Assembly: GCA_017744915.1 (NCBI GenBank)
Contig: JAGIAH010000005.1
Span: 218,139-282,138 of the forward strand
Origin: Agrobacterium tumefaciens
GTDB taxonomy: Bacteria; Pseudomonadota; Alphaproteobacteria; Rhizobiales; Rhizobiaceae
DNA: 64,000 bases
Reading direction: 5' to 3'
The position numbers and the translations under genes were made by a program. Shown here piece by piece: positions 29,399 through 38,529 of this stretch (the stretch's first letter is position 1; the number at the start of each line of letters is the position of its first letter). The notes below the pieces were generated by a model. The model had not been told where the DNA came from. It did no database searches and was given only the letters and a program-made list of their open reading frames with translations.

Positions 29399-29749
29399 TT
29401 AGTGGTAATTCGCCTTCTCCGCATCGAGAATGCTGTCCGCATCCAGTGCCGCAATCGGAATATCTGTCCGCGCCGGAATATCGCCGGAAAGCTGAAGCGC
29501 GAGATAACGCCCGCAGCAGACCCGCAGGAACGAGGTGAAGTTGCCGAGATCATGCCCGGCATCGATCGATTCATTATAAAGCTTGGCGATGAGCTGGACA
29601 CTGTTCATGCCATCGCGCCGCGCGATCTCATCCAGTGTCGTCCAGAAGAAGTTTTCAAGCCGCACGCTCGTGACCATGCCATCGATCCTGAGCGACCGGG
29701 TATGGCTTTCCCAAAGCGTCGGGTCTGCCTTGATGAAGAGCTTGCACAT
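29399..29749 (-). CDS. Ribbon-helix-helix domain protein (RHH_4 type)
   Basis: A 116-residue protein starting MCKLFIKADPTLWESHTRSLRIDG. The sequence SVRLENFFWTTLDEIARRDGMNSVQLIAKLYNE at about residues 27-60 is a ribbon-helix-helix fold of the RHH_4 group seen in alphaproteobacteria. The rest is less conserved, and the chain ends DAEKANYH. It is likely a small DNA-binding protein, but targets are unknown. The start at 29749 was preferred to a longer in-frame start overlapping the DJ-1 gene. It lies 71 bases after the DJ-1 gene, across a terminator. Confidence 0.72.
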   Translation of the reverse strand: MCKLFIKADPTLWESHTRSLRIDGMVTSVRLENFFWTTLDEIARRDGMNSVQLIAKLYNESIDAGHDLGNFTSFLRVCCGRYLALQLSGDIPARTDIPIAALDADSILDAEKANYH

Positions 29750-29785
29750 GGTTTCCTCCCTCACCACGCTCAAAAACATAAGCGG

Positions 29786-29813
29786 AAAACGGGGCCGGAA
29801 AAAGCCCCGTTTT
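29786..29813 (-). terminator. Intrinsic terminator after the DJ-1/PfpI gene
   Basis: AAAACGGGGC and GCCCCGTTTT form a perfect 10-bp stem with an 8-base loop, seven bases past the DJ-1 stop. The stem's own A and T tracts flank the GC core, so it can work in either direction. Confidence 0.75.
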
Positions 29814-29820
29814 GCCGGTC

Positions 29821-30387
29821 TTATTTGCCGAGCACCGCCATGAATTGCGAAAGCCAGGCCGGATGCGCCGGCCATGCGGGCGCCGTCACCAGCTTGCCGT
29901 CGGTAACGGCGGCATCGATGGCGATATCGGCATAGGTGCCGCCCGCCTGTTCCACTTCCGGGCGGCAGGCGGGATAGGCCGAGCAGGTGCGGCCCTTCAG
30001 GACACCGGCCGCCGCCAGCAATTGCGCGCCATGGCAGACGGCCGCGACAGGCTTGTCAGCCTCGAAGAAATGTTTCACGGCAGCGAGCACATCCGCATTG
30101 AGCCGCAGATATTCCGGCGCACGCCCGCCCGGAATGACCAGCGCATCGTAATCCGCAACCTTGATATCGGCGAAGGTGGCGTTGAGCGCGAAATTATGGC
30201 CGCGCTTTTCAGAATAGGTCTGGTCACCCTCGAAATCATGGATTGCCGTGGCAATCGTCTGGCCCGCTTTCTTGCCAGGGCAGACGGCATGGACCGTATG
30301 GCCGACCGCAAGCAGGGTCTGGAACGGCACCATGGTCTCATAATCCTCGGCGAAATCGCCGGCGATCATCAAAATCTTCTTCGGCAT
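29821..30387 (-). CDS. DJ-1/PfpI family protein
   Basis: A 188-residue class I glutamine amidotransferase-like protein. The nucleophile is Cys118 in [13 protein letters not shown], followed by His119. The conserved acid lies in [10 protein letters not shown], with Glu92. Family members include glyoxalase III-type deglycases, chaperones and proteases, so the reaction is not certain. It is on the same strand as the amidase gene upstream (97-base gap) and ends at a terminator. Confidence 0.82.
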   Translation of the reverse strand: MPKKILMIAGDFAEDYETMVPFQTLLAVGHTVHAVCPGKKAGQTIATAIHDFEGDQTYSEKRGHNFALNATFADIKVADYDALVIPGGRAPEYLRLNADVLAAVKHFFEADKPVAAVCHGAQLLAAAGVLKGRTCSAYPACRPEVEQAGGTYADIAIDAAVTDGKLVTAPAWPAHPAWLSQFMAVLGK

Positions 30388-30484
30388 GTTTGCTCCTCCC
30401 GTTTTTAAATGCCTGCAGGCACTCTAGCAGTGTGGGGCAAAGCACGGGTATTATCGCTATACTACAAGGCCGATAATGGCGGGA

Positions 30485-31882
30485 TTAGCGGCCCTGCGGC
30501 GGCTCCGGCCAGCGCCGCACACCGCCGCCCCATGCCTCAAAGGCTCTGGAAAGCTTCAGCACGAACAGATCCTCATAACGCGGACCGACGATCTGCAAGC
30601 CAATCGGCATTCCCGATCTAGAGAAGCCGCAATTGATCGAGGATGCCGGCTGTTCCGACATGTTCCACGGCACGGTAAACGCGATATGTTCGAAGGGTCG
30701 TTCGGGATCATTGGTGGGCGAAGCCCAGTCGGCAGGATAGGAGACGATGGGGTTGACGGGTGAAATAACAACATCAACAGACTGCATCAACCGACTGCAA
30801 ACTTTACGCATTTCCATGGTCTGATTGAAACCGAAAACGGCACGCGCACCGGAAACATCCGCGCCTTTCTGCGCCCAGTCGTGAATATAGGGAAGGATCG
30901 CCGCGCGGCGCTCGGCGCTCAGCGCCGCCATATCACCCCAGAATTTCGCGCGCCAGAAATCGTCCAGCCCATCCAGCATCTCCCGTGTCAGCACCGGCTC
31001 GACCGGGATGATGATGGCGCCCGCCGCTTCGAACAGTTTAGCGGCGGAAAGCACGGCATCGCGCACCTCTTCATCCAGCGGCAGGCCGCAGCCGGCATCC
31101 AGCATCAGGCCGATTTTCAGGCCCTTCACATCGATGTCGAGATCCATCCAGTCGATGGTGTTGGGTGGCAGCGATGTGCCATCGCGCCAGTCCGGGCGCG
31201 AAAGCGTCGCCATCGCATAGGCCGCGTCGGCGACGGTGCGGGTCATCGGCCCGGCGCAGCGGCCGGTATAATAGGGATCGACCGGAATGCGGCCCTGGCT
31301 CGGCTTGAAACCGAAGAGCCCGGTCCACCCGGCCGGCAGCCGCACAGAGCCACCAATATCCGTGCCGATATGCAGCGTGCCATAACCCGCAGCGCCCGCC
31401 GAAGCCGCCCCGGCGCTGGAGCCGCCGGGGTTCTGGGTGGGGTCCCACGGGTTGCGGCTGAGCTTGTGGAAGCTGGAAAGGCCGGAGGAGAGCATGCCGT
31501 AATCCGGGCAGGTCGTCTTGGCGTAGAGGATCGCCCCGTCTTCCCGGCAACGGGCGGCGACCGGCGCATCATCGAGAGCCGGAACCAGTTCCACCGCCTT
31601 TGTGCCGAGCGGCACGGGATGGCCTTTGGTGGCGATGAGTTCCTTTAACGATACCGGAAGCCCATCGAGAGCACCGAGCGTTTCGCCTCTATACCAGCGC
31701 TGCGTCGAAGCCTCTGCCTGCCTGCGGGCATCTTCCGGGTCATAGGCATAAAGCGCATTCACCGTCGGTTCGAAAGCCTCGATCCGCGCCTCCACCGCCT
31801 GCCAATATTCCGAGGGCGAAAGCTTCCTTTCCCGATAAAGCGCCAGGATTTCGAGCGTGTTGAGGTCTATGAGATCGGTCAT
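30485..31882 (-). CDS. Amidase signature-family amidohydrolase
   Basis: A 465-residue amidase with the Ser-cisSer-Lys triad: Lys80 (PVSLKELIATKG), Ser155 in GGSSAGA and Ser179 in GTDIGGSVRLPA. Cys125 and the TTCPDYG segment are also family features. It hydrolyses carboxylic amides; family members act on aryl, peptide or indoleacetamide-type amides. It is the last gene of module B, 53 bases behind the DppC-like permease, and its substrate is presumably what that importer brings in. Confidence 0.87.
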   Translation of the reverse strand: MTDLIDLNTLEILALYRERKLSPSEYWQAVEARIEAFEPTVNALYAYDPEDARRQAEASTQRWYRGETLGALDGLPVSLKELIATKGHPVPLGTKAVELVPALDDAPVAARCREDGAILYAKTTCPDYGMLSSGLSSFHKLSRNPWDPTQNPGGSSAGAASAGAAGYGTLHIGTDIGGSVRLPAGWTGLFGFKPSQGRIPVDPYYTGRCAGPMTRTVADAAYAMATLSRPDWRDGTSLPPNTIDWMDLDIDVKGLKIGLMLDAGCGLPLDEEVRDAVLSAAKLFEAAGAIIIPVEPVLTREMLDGLDDFWRAKFWGDMAALSAERRAAILPYIHDWAQKGADVSGARAVFGFNQTMEMRKVCSRLMQSVDVVISPVNPIVSYPADWASPTNDPERPFEHIAFTVPWNMSEQPASSINCGFSRSGMPIGLQIVGPRYEDLFVLKLSRAFEAWGGGVRRWPEPPQGR

Positions 31883-31935
31883 GGCATCGTCTCGTCACAA
31901 AAACAGGAAATAGGGGCAATATCGGCTTGAAGCGG

Positions 31936-32757
31936 TCAGCTGGTATCGCGCGGGTCCAGCAGATCACGCAGGCCATCACCGAGAAGGTTGAGGCCGAAGA
32001 CGGCGAGCGCAATGGCAAGGCCCGGCATGATGGCAAGCCAGGGGGCCGCGCCGAGATAGGTCTGGGCATCCGCCAGCATCCGTCCCCAGGTGGCGGCGGG
32101 TGGCGGCATGCCGAGACCGAGGAAGGAAAGGCCAGCCTCCGTCAATATCGCAAGACCGAGCTGGATCGTCACCTGCACGATGATCTGGTTGGAAATATTC
32201 GGCACGATATGGAAAAGCGTGATCTTGGCGCGGTTCTGGCCGATGCTGGTGGCGGCGGTGATATATTCCCGCGCCCAGATTTGTAAGGCCGCCCCCAGCG
32301 TCAGCCGGGCGAAGACCGGCACCATGAAGGTGGCGATGGCGATGATGGCGGTAAAGCGCCCCGTGCCGATGAATGCGCCGAGCATCATGGCTGACAGGAT
32401 CGGCGGCACGGCGAAGATGATGTCGCAGATGCGCATGACCACGGTTTCAGTAAAGCCGCGCAGGGCTGCGACCGCAACACCGATCGCCGTGCCGATAAAG
32501 GCACCGATGGCGACGGCGGCGATGGCGGTGGAGAGTGAATTCCACGCGCCGGCCATCAGCATGGAGAGCACATCGCGGCCAAAATGATCCGTGCCGAGAC
32601 CGCCATAAACGAATGGCGATTTCAGCTTCTGCACGATCTGCATCTTGGTCGGCGAAACCGGCGTCCAGACCAGCGACAAAAGGGCGACGACAACGAGGAA
32701 GGTGGTGACGGCGACGCCGACGACGAAGGCCGGGCGGCGGCGGATAAATCGCATCAT
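31936..32757 (-). CDS. Peptide-type ABC transporter permease, DppC-like (module B)
   Basis: A 273-residue permease with about six helices. The EAA loop reads YITAATSIGQNRAKITLFHIVPNISNQ, and the C-terminus reads LGDGLRDLLDPRDTS. Its ATG overlaps the DppB-like stop by four bases. Confidence 0.9.
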   Translation of the reverse strand: MMRFIRRRPAFVVGVAVTTFLVVVALLSLVWTPVSPTKMQIVQKLKSPFVYGGLGTDHFGRDVLSMLMAGAWNSLSTAIAAVAIGAFIGTAIGVAVAALRGFTETVVMRICDIIFAVPPILSAMMLGAFIGTGRFTAIIAIATFMVPVFARLTLGAALQIWAREYITAATSIGQNRAKITLFHIVPNISNQIIVQVTIQLGLAILTEAGLSFLGLGMPPPAATWGRMLADAQTYLGAAPWLAIMPGLAIALAVFGLNLLGDGLRDLLDPRDTS

Positions 32758-33704
32758 CGCGCACCTGCCCGCAGTCTCGGATCAATGAAGAGATAGGCGA
32801 TATCGACGACGAAATTCATGATGATGACCAGCGCCGAGAAGAACAACACGACGGATTGCATGACGACGATGTCGCGCTGGGTCAGCGCCTGATAGGCAAG
32901 CCGCCCGAGGCCCGGCAGGTTGAAGACATTTTCCACCAGCACCGCCCCGGCAATGAGAAAAGTGAATTGCAGGCCGATCATGGTGACGACGGGGATCATC
33001 GCGTTCGGCACCGCATGCTGCCACAGCGCCACCCGCTCGCTCAAGCCCTTGGCGCGGGCGGTGCGCACGAAATCCTCATTCATCACCTCCAGCACGGCGG
33101 AGCGGCAGACGCGGGTGAGAACGCCAGCCTGCGACAGCGCGAGCGCGATTGCCGGCAGCACCAGCGCCGTGAGGGCGGCCGAAAAGCTCGATGCCCAACC
33201 GGGAAACCCGCCGGCCGGCATCCAGCCGAGCGTGGTGGAAAACACGATGATCAGCAGCAGCCCGACCCAGAAGCCCGGCACGGCAATGCCCACATGGGAA
33301 AACAGACCGGCCGCGAAATCCAGCGCCCCGTTGCGGTTCTTCGCCGCTGCGACGCCGAGCGGAATGGCGATGGCAACGGACAGGCAGATGGCAAGCAGCG
33401 CAAGCGGCAGGGTAACGGCCAGCCGCTCGATGATCAGCCCCGCCACCGGCACGCCATAGGTATAGGATTGCCCGAGATCACCCCGGAAGACCCCGGCAAG
33501 CCAGTGGAGGTAACGCAGTGGCAAGGGCTGGTCGAGACCCATCTGCTTTTGCAGGGCGGCCAGCGTATCGGGGCTCGCCGAGGTTCCGAGCATGATGGCG
33601 GCTGGATCACCCGGCAGCAGGCCCATGACGACATAGATGATGAGGGAGACGGCAAACAGCGTGATGACGAGGCTTACGAGACGCCGGATGAGGACGGCTA
33701 ACAT
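32754..33704 (-). CDS. Peptide-type ABC transporter permease, DppB-like (module B)
   Basis: A 316-residue permease with the EAA loop FVRTARAKGLSERVALWQHAVPNAMIPVV and a typical C-terminus (YLFIDPRLR). It lies 193 bases after the binding-protein gene; a family 2 repeat fills that gap. Confidence 0.9.
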   Translation of the reverse strand: MLAVLIRRLVSLVITLFAVSLIIYVVMGLLPGDPAAIMLGTSASPDTLAALQKQMGLDQPLPLRYLHWLAGVFRGDLGQSYTYGVPVAGLIIERLAVTLPLALLAICLSVAIAIPLGVAAAKNRNGALDFAAGLFSHVGIAVPGFWVGLLLIIVFSTTLGWMPAGGFPGWASSFSAALTALVLPAIALALSQAGVLTRVCRSAVLEVMNEDFVRTARAKGLSERVALWQHAVPNAMIPVVTMIGLQFTFLIAGAVLVENVFNLPGLGRLAYQALTQRDIVVMQSVVLFFSALVIIMNFVVDIAYLFIDPRLRAGAR

Positions 33705-33759
33705 CTGGCATCTTCTCCTTGCGTGGTTCTGTTTGCTTTGGCGTCCGCCACTCTCGTCC

Positions 33760-33875
33760 CCGTCATTCCGGCCGTGAGCCGGAATCTAGCCGTCGCGCGT
33801 CCGCGCGGCGAAAAGAGCCTTTTCAGCCCAAGTCCTTGGGCTGGACTGGATGCCGGATCAAGTTCGGCATGACGG
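33760..33875. repeat. RIME-like palindromic intergenic repeat, family 2 (copy 2)
   Basis: Outer arms CGTCATTCCGGCC and GGCATGACGG with internal GAGCCGGAATCTAG and GGATCAAGTTCG match the copy at 4824-4938. It is inserted inside the module B operon, between the binding-protein and permease genes, where it may influence mRNA stability. Confidence 0.75.
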
Positions 33876-33897
33876 AGGAAACGGCGACTGGCAAACC

Positions 33898-35433
33898 CTA
33901 TTCTTCCCAATGCACTTCCGTCAGCACATTCGAAGGAATAGGCTCGTTTTCCCACAGCCCCTTCACCTTCCTGTCCCAGACGCCAAGCTTCGGCATCACG
34001 AAAAGGAACAGCGCCGGCACATCTTCGGCAAGGATTTTCTGGGCCTCGCCATAAAGCTTTTCCTGCTCAGCCGCATCCGCCGTCTTTTCGACATTGGCGA
34101 TGACCTCGTTGAAGGCAGGGTTCTTGTAGTTGAAATAATAGGGATCACGGGAGTAGATATCGATATCCATCGGCTCGGCATGGGCAACGATGGTCATGTC
34201 GTAATCCGCCCCCTTCAAGACATCCGCCACCCATTTGGCCGGGAATTCGGTGGTCTCGATGGTCATGGTCACGCCGATCTCGGCCAGCATCGCCTGCAGG
34301 ATTTGCGAGGTGCGCTGGGCATAGGCCATTTGCGGGGCCTTGATGGTGAAGCTGAAACCATCGGCATATCCCGCTTCCGCAAGCAGCGCCTTGGCCTTGT
34401 CGATATCGAAGGCATGCACGCCTGTCGTGTCGATATAACCGCGATCGTTCGGGGTATAGTGACTGCCGATGGCCGTGCCGAAACCGGACCAGGCGCCTTC
34501 AATGACCGTGCCGCGATCCACCGCCATCATCAGCGCCTGGCGCACGCGCTTGTCGTTGAAGGGTTTGCGGGCATTGTTCATGCCGGCCACGACCTTCAGT
34601 TCGGTATTGCCGACGAAGGTGCCGAGGCGCTTGTCGCCGTCAAAGGAGGTCATCAGTTCCGGCGCACCGAATTCCGGGAAGGCATCGATATCGCCGGATT
34701 TCAGCGCCGCCGCCTGCGCCTGCGGATCGGCGACGAAACGGAAAGTCGCCTTGTCGAGCTTCACCGCCACGGCCTTGTCCCAATAGGCGGCGTTCTTCTC
34801 GAGTTCCACCTTGTCGCCCTTCGCCCAGTTGACGAATTTGAACGGGCCGGTGCCGATGGGGGTCGTGCGGTTACCCTCGGCGCTCTTCGGCGCGACCATG
34901 ACGGAGGCCGGCCAGCCGAGCCAGTAGATGAGGCTGCCAGCGGGCTGCTTCAGTTTCAGCACCAGCGTATCCGCATCCGGCGTCTCGATGCTGTCGATTG
35001 CCGCGAAGAAGCGCTTCTGCGGATTGACGGAAGCTTCTCCGCGCGCGCGGTCCAGCGAGAACTTCGCGACAGAGGAATCGAACGCCTCGCCATCATGGAA
35101 GGTGACACCCTTGCGCAGCTTGAAGGTGTAGCTCTTGCCATCAGGTGAAATCTCCCAGCTTTCGGCAAGCTGCGGCTTCACCTTGCCCTTGCTGTCGATG
35201 GTGACGAGGCCTTCGAAAATATTCTGCCAGGTGACCTGGCCGATGGCGACAGGAGCGGCAATAGTCGGATCGAGACCGGTCGGCTCCACCGTCATGCCAA
35301 GCGTCAGGGCAGTTTTCGGTGCGGCTTGCGCCTCTGCAACCGAAAGCGGCAGCCAGAGCGCCGTGCCGAGTGCAAGCGTCAGCGCGGTGCGGCGCGAAAG
35401 CTTTGCCGCCTGCGAAAGATAAATGCGTGGCAT
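33898..35433 (-). CDS. Peptide-type ABC transporter periplasmic binding protein (module B)
   Basis: A 511-residue SBP_bac_5 protein. The chosen start MPRIYLSQAAKLSRRTALTL (35433) gives a signal peptide that is twin-arginine-like (SRRTALTLAL) and ends near AQA. The conserved LRKGVTFHDGEAFDSS segment appears at about residue 90. A longer in-frame start would add 29 residues before the signal. It is first among the module B transport genes, following the LysR gene. Confidence 0.87.
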   Translation of the reverse strand: MPRIYLSQAAKLSRRTALTLALGTALWLPLSVAEAQAAPKTALTLGMTVEPTGLDPTIAAPVAIGQVTWQNIFEGLVTIDSKGKVKPQLAESWEISPDGKSYTFKLRKGVTFHDGEAFDSSVAKFSLDRARGEASVNPQKRFFAAIDSIETPDADTLVLKLKQPAGSLIYWLGWPASVMVAPKSAEGNRTTPIGTGPFKFVNWAKGDKVELEKNAAYWDKAVAVKLDKATFRFVADPQAQAAALKSGDIDAFPEFGAPELMTSFDGDKRLGTFVGNTELKVVAGMNNARKPFNDKRVRQALMMAVDRGTVIEGAWSGFGTAIGSHYTPNDRGYIDTTGVHAFDIDKAKALLAEAGYADGFSFTIKAPQMAYAQRTSQILQAMLAEIGVTMTIETTEFPAKWVADVLKGADYDMTIVAHAEPMDIDIYSRDPYYFNYKNPAFNEVIANVEKTADAAEQEKLYGEAQKILAEDVPALFLFVMPKLGVWDRKVKGLWENEPIPSNVLTEVHWEE

Positions 35434-35700
35434 CCTTAGTCCCCTGTCTGGCGGCCGGGGCATTTTTGCCCTTCCAAAGACCACCCGTTGCAAAAAGAGT
35501 GTCATGTTGCAGGCGCACACACAATCACCGTTTTTGTGTGCTCCGTGTAGCTGAAATGGCTACACGGAATTGCAGGTGGAAATCAACCTCGATTGGTAGC
35601 CCCCCGGACGTCGCCGGAGAAAGGTCCGCCGAACGCAATGGAGGCGGGGTGAGGGACAACGGCGCCGGAGGCTTCCCCTCGCCGCCTCGCGCTCCATCCG

Positions 35701-35757
35701 CCAGCCCCCCTCATCCGGCCCTTCGGGCCACCTTCTCCCCGGCGGGGAGAAGAAATT
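35701..35757. repeat. Half copy of the family 1 RIME-like element
   Basis: CCCCCCTCATCCGGCCC through CCGGCGGGGAGAAGAAA matches the right half of the element at 11690-11820, but the left half is absent. It abuts and slightly overlaps the LysR stop codon, so the element end contributes the last bases of that gene. The rest of 35434-35755 holds no gene. Confidence 0.7.
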
Positions 35758-36658
35758 ACCCCGCTGTTGCCTCGCGCATGAAACGCTCGATGAAATCGGC
35801 AAGCTTGGACGCCGCGAAGGAAAGCTGCCGGTCGGGCGCGACACAGAGATCGATCTGGGTATGAATGCCTTTTTTACCGGAAAGCGGAACGGCGACCATC
35901 TGGCCACTGCGGATTTCACGCGCCACCGAAAGCGCCGGTAAGAGCGTGGCGGCGGCGTGACCGAGCACCAGCTCCTTCAGCATTTCCAGCGAACTGGTGA
36001 TGAAAACCGGATCAAGCTCGATGCCGGCATCGGCAAACAGCGCATCGAAGGCCTGACGCGCGGCAAAACTCTTGTCCGGCAGGGCAAGCGGCAAGCCGGC
36101 CAGTTCCTTCAGCGAGACTTCCGGCTGGGCGGCAAGCGCGTGGCTGGCGGGGAAGATGACATCATAGCTGATGCGGGTGCGCGAGCGCACCTTCACGCCC
36201 GAGAGTTTCGGCGCAAACAGGCTGACGACCAGATCGGCCTCCGCCGCGCCCAGCGCCTCCATCGCCTGCCGGGCGCTGGTAATATGCACCTCGAAACGCA
36301 GCTTCGGGTACTTCAGGCTGAACTGCGCCAGCACGGGCGCGAGAAGGTTCGCGACCGTCGCGCCATTGGCGTAGACCGTGACCCGGCCGCGTTGCAGGCC
36401 TTTCAGATCATCGATCAGCTGGTGCACATGATCGAGCTCGCGTAGCGTCTTGCCCGCGCGGGCGGCGAGCAACTCTCCTGCCGCCGTCAGCTTCACGCCT
36501 CGGCTGGATCGTTCCACCAGTGGTGAGCCGAAATAATATTCGAGGTTCTCGATCTGCCGGCTCACCGCCGTCGGCGCGACATTCAGGTTTTCCGCCGCGG
36601 CGCGCATGGAATTGGTGCGGACGAGTTCGTCGAAATACATCAAGGCGCGCAGTTGCAT
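35756..36658 (-). CDS. LysR family transcriptional regulator (module B)
   Basis: A 300-residue LysR regulator with a winged helix-turn-helix at about residues 1-60 (LMYFDELVRTNSMRAAAENLNVAPTAVSRQIENLE) and a periplasmic-binding-like effector domain at about residues 90-295. It is located upstream of, and in the same direction as, the module B binding protein, so it may be cotranscribed with its target rather than divergent. The effector is unknown. Confidence 0.85.
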   Translation of the reverse strand: MQLRALMYFDELVRTNSMRAAAENLNVAPTAVSRQIENLEYYFGSPLVERSSRGVKLTAAGELLAARAGKTLRELDHVHQLIDDLKGLQRGRVTVYANGATVANLLAPVLAQFSLKYPKLRFEVHITSARQAMEALGAAEADLVVSLFAPKLSGVKVRSRTRISYDVIFPASHALAAQPEVSLKELAGLPLALPDKSFAARQAFDALFADAGIELDPVFITSSLEMLKELVLGHAAATLLPALSVAREIRSGQMVAVPLSGKKGIHTQIDLCVAPDRQLSFAASKLADFIERFMREATAG

Positions 36659-36796
36659 GGGGTGGAAACCTTGTTCGGGTGGGCCGGTGTGGGGGCCAGC
36701 ATATCACTACCGCTTAACGAGCAAAGACCGGACATTCAATGTCTTGAACCTCAGCCGAGAGCATTGCAATCGCATGCGGAATGAGCGCTCGCCGCT

Positions 36797-36926
36797 TGTT
36801 TCTTCTCCCCGCCGGGGAGAAGGTCGCGGCAGCGGGATGAAGGGGCGACGCCAGAGATATACGGAGAGCTGGCCCCCTCATCTACCCCGTTCGGGGCATC
36901 TTCTCCCCGGCGGGGGAGAAGAAACA
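36797..36926. repeat. RIME-like palindromic element, family 1 (copy 3)
   Basis: Ends TGTTTCTTCT / AGAAGAAACA, with CCGCCGGGGAGAAGGTC and CATCTTCTCCCCGGCGG arms. The right arm contains CTACCCCGTTCGGGG in place of the CCGGCCCTTCGGGCC seen at 11690 and 35701. It fills the gap between the module C terminal ATPase and the LysR gene. Confidence 0.8.
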
Positions 36927-36946
36927 GGGTGCACCCTCTCGCCAAT

Positions 36947-37696
36947 TCAGCCGCGTTTGAAACCCTCGCTCGCCACCAGCAGCTGCCTTGTATAATCCGC
37001 GCTGAACTCGCGGCTTTCCAACGCCTCGGCCTCCAGCATTTCCACCACCTTGCCGCTTTTCATCACTGCCAGGCGGTCGCACATGTGGCTGATGACGCCG
37101 AGATCGTGGCTGACCATGACGAAGGTGAGATTGCGGTCCTTGCGGGCCTGTTCCAGCAGGTTGAGGATTTCAGCCTGGATGGAAGCATCGAGCGCCGAGG
37201 TCGGCTCATCGAGCAGCAGGATTTTCGGCTCGACGATCAACGCGCGGGCAATGGCGATGCGCTGGCGCTGGCCGCCGGAAAGCTGGTGCGAATAACGGAA
37301 ACGGAAACCGGAACCGAGGCCCACCTCGTCCAGAGCGCGGGCAATGCGCTGCTCGCGATTGTCGAGACCGTGGATGACGAGTGGCTCGAGCAGCAGCGCA
37401 TCCACCGTCTGACGCGGGTGAAGCGAACCATAGGGGTCCTGAAACACCATCTGCACATCGCTGTAGAAGCTCTTGTCGCGGTGCTTGCCGGAATAGGAGC
37501 GCCCGGCCACCATCAGCGAACCTTCATCGAAATGGTTGAGGCCGGCAACGGCGCGCAGCAGGGTCGACTTGCCGGAACCGGATTCGCCGACGATGCCGAA
37601 GGATTCGCCCTCGGCCACATCCATGCTGACGCTGTCGAGCGCGATATAACCGTCGAAATCCACCACCATGTCGCGGACGGAAAGAACTGTGCTCAT
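36947..37696 (-). CDS. Peptide-type ABC transporter ATP-binding protein, DppF-like (module C)
   Basis: A 249-residue ATPase with Walker [10 protein letters not shown] near residue 34, an LSGGQRQR signature and Walker B ILLLDEPTSALD. It is shorter at the C-terminus than E. coli DppF (334) and lacks the full oligopeptide C-terminal extension. The start MSTVLSVRD overlaps the DppD-like stop (ATGA), which decides it over a start three codons earlier. Confidence 0.88.
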   Translation of the reverse strand: MSTVLSVRDMVVDFDGYIALDSVSMDVAEGESFGIVGESGSGKSTLLRAVAGLNHFDEGSLMVAGRSYSGKHRDKSFYSDVQMVFQDPYGSLHPRQTVDALLLEPLVIHGLDNREQRIARALDEVGLGSGFRFRYSHQLSGGQRQRIAIARALIVEPKILLLDEPTSALDASIQAEILNLLEQARKDRNLTFVMVSHDLGVISHMCDRLAVMKSGKVVEMLEAEALESREFSADYTRQLLVASEGFKRG

Positions 37697-38529
37697 GCGC
37701 GCCACTCCGGCTTGCGTTCCAGAACGGGCAGCGGATGGCGATGGCCGCCGATCTCCGGCAGGCAGTTCAACAGGCCCTGCGTATAGGGGTGTTTCGCTTC
37801 CTTCAGATTGGCGGAAGCAAGCTCCTCCACCACCTTGCCGGCATACATGACGAGAACGCGGTCACAGAAGGAGGAGACGAGCCTGAGATCATGGCTGACG
37901 AAGATCAGCCCCATGCCACGGTCGCGAACCAGCTTGTCGAGGATGTCGAGCACTTCCAGCTGCACCGTCACATCGAGCGCCGAGGTCGGTTCGTCGGCGA
38001 TCAGCAGCTCCGGGCCGCAGACCAGCATCATGGCGATCATGACACGCTGGCCCATGCCGCCGGAAACCTCGTGCGGATAAAGATCGAAAACGCGCTCAGG
38101 GTCGCGGATCTGCACGGCTTCGAGCATCGCAAGCGTGCGCTGGCGCGCCTCGCTTGAGCCGATCTCTTCATGGGTCCGCAGGGTTTCCATGATCTGGCGG
38201 CCGATGGTCATCACCGGGTTCAGCGAATATTTCGGGTCCTGCAGGATCATGGCCATGCGCTTGCCGCGCATGATCCGCCGCTCCTTTGCCGAAGCCGTGA
38301 GCAGATCGATATCACCAAAGCGCAGGGCATCCGCCTCGATGCGCGCGCTTTTTGGCGTCAGTCCCATGATGGCGCGGCCGGTCTGCGACTTGCCGGAGCC
38401 GGATTCGCCGACGATGCCGAGACGTTCGCGCCCAAGCGTGAAGGATACGCCGCGCACGGCCTCCACCAGCCCTGTGCGGGTGGGGAAGGAAACGCGGAGA
38501 TTCTGAACAGTCAGAAGCGGCGCACTCAT
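37693..38529 (-). CDS. Peptide-type ABC transporter ATP-binding protein, DppD-like (module C)
   Basis: A 278-residue ATPase with Walker [12 protein letters not shown] near residue 37, signature VSGGMGQRVMIAM and Walker [13 protein letters not shown]. The short C-terminal extension ends KPEWRA. The signature differs from the usual SGGMRQR by a Gly for Arg. It overlaps both neighbours by four bases. Confidence 0.88.
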   Translation of the reverse strand: MSAPLLTVQNLRVSFPTRTGLVEAVRGVSFTLGRERLGIVGESGSGKSQTGRAIMGLTPKSARIEADALRFGDIDLLTASAKERRIMRGKRMAMILQDPKYSLNPVMTIGRQIMETLRTHEEIGSSEARQRTLAMLEAVQIRDPERVFDLYPHEVSGGMGQRVMIAMMLVCGPELLIADEPTSALDVTVQLEVLDILDKLVRDRGMGLIFVSHDLRLVSSFCDRVLVMYAGKVVEELASANLKEAKHPYTQGLLNCLPEIGGHRHPLPVLERKPEWRA

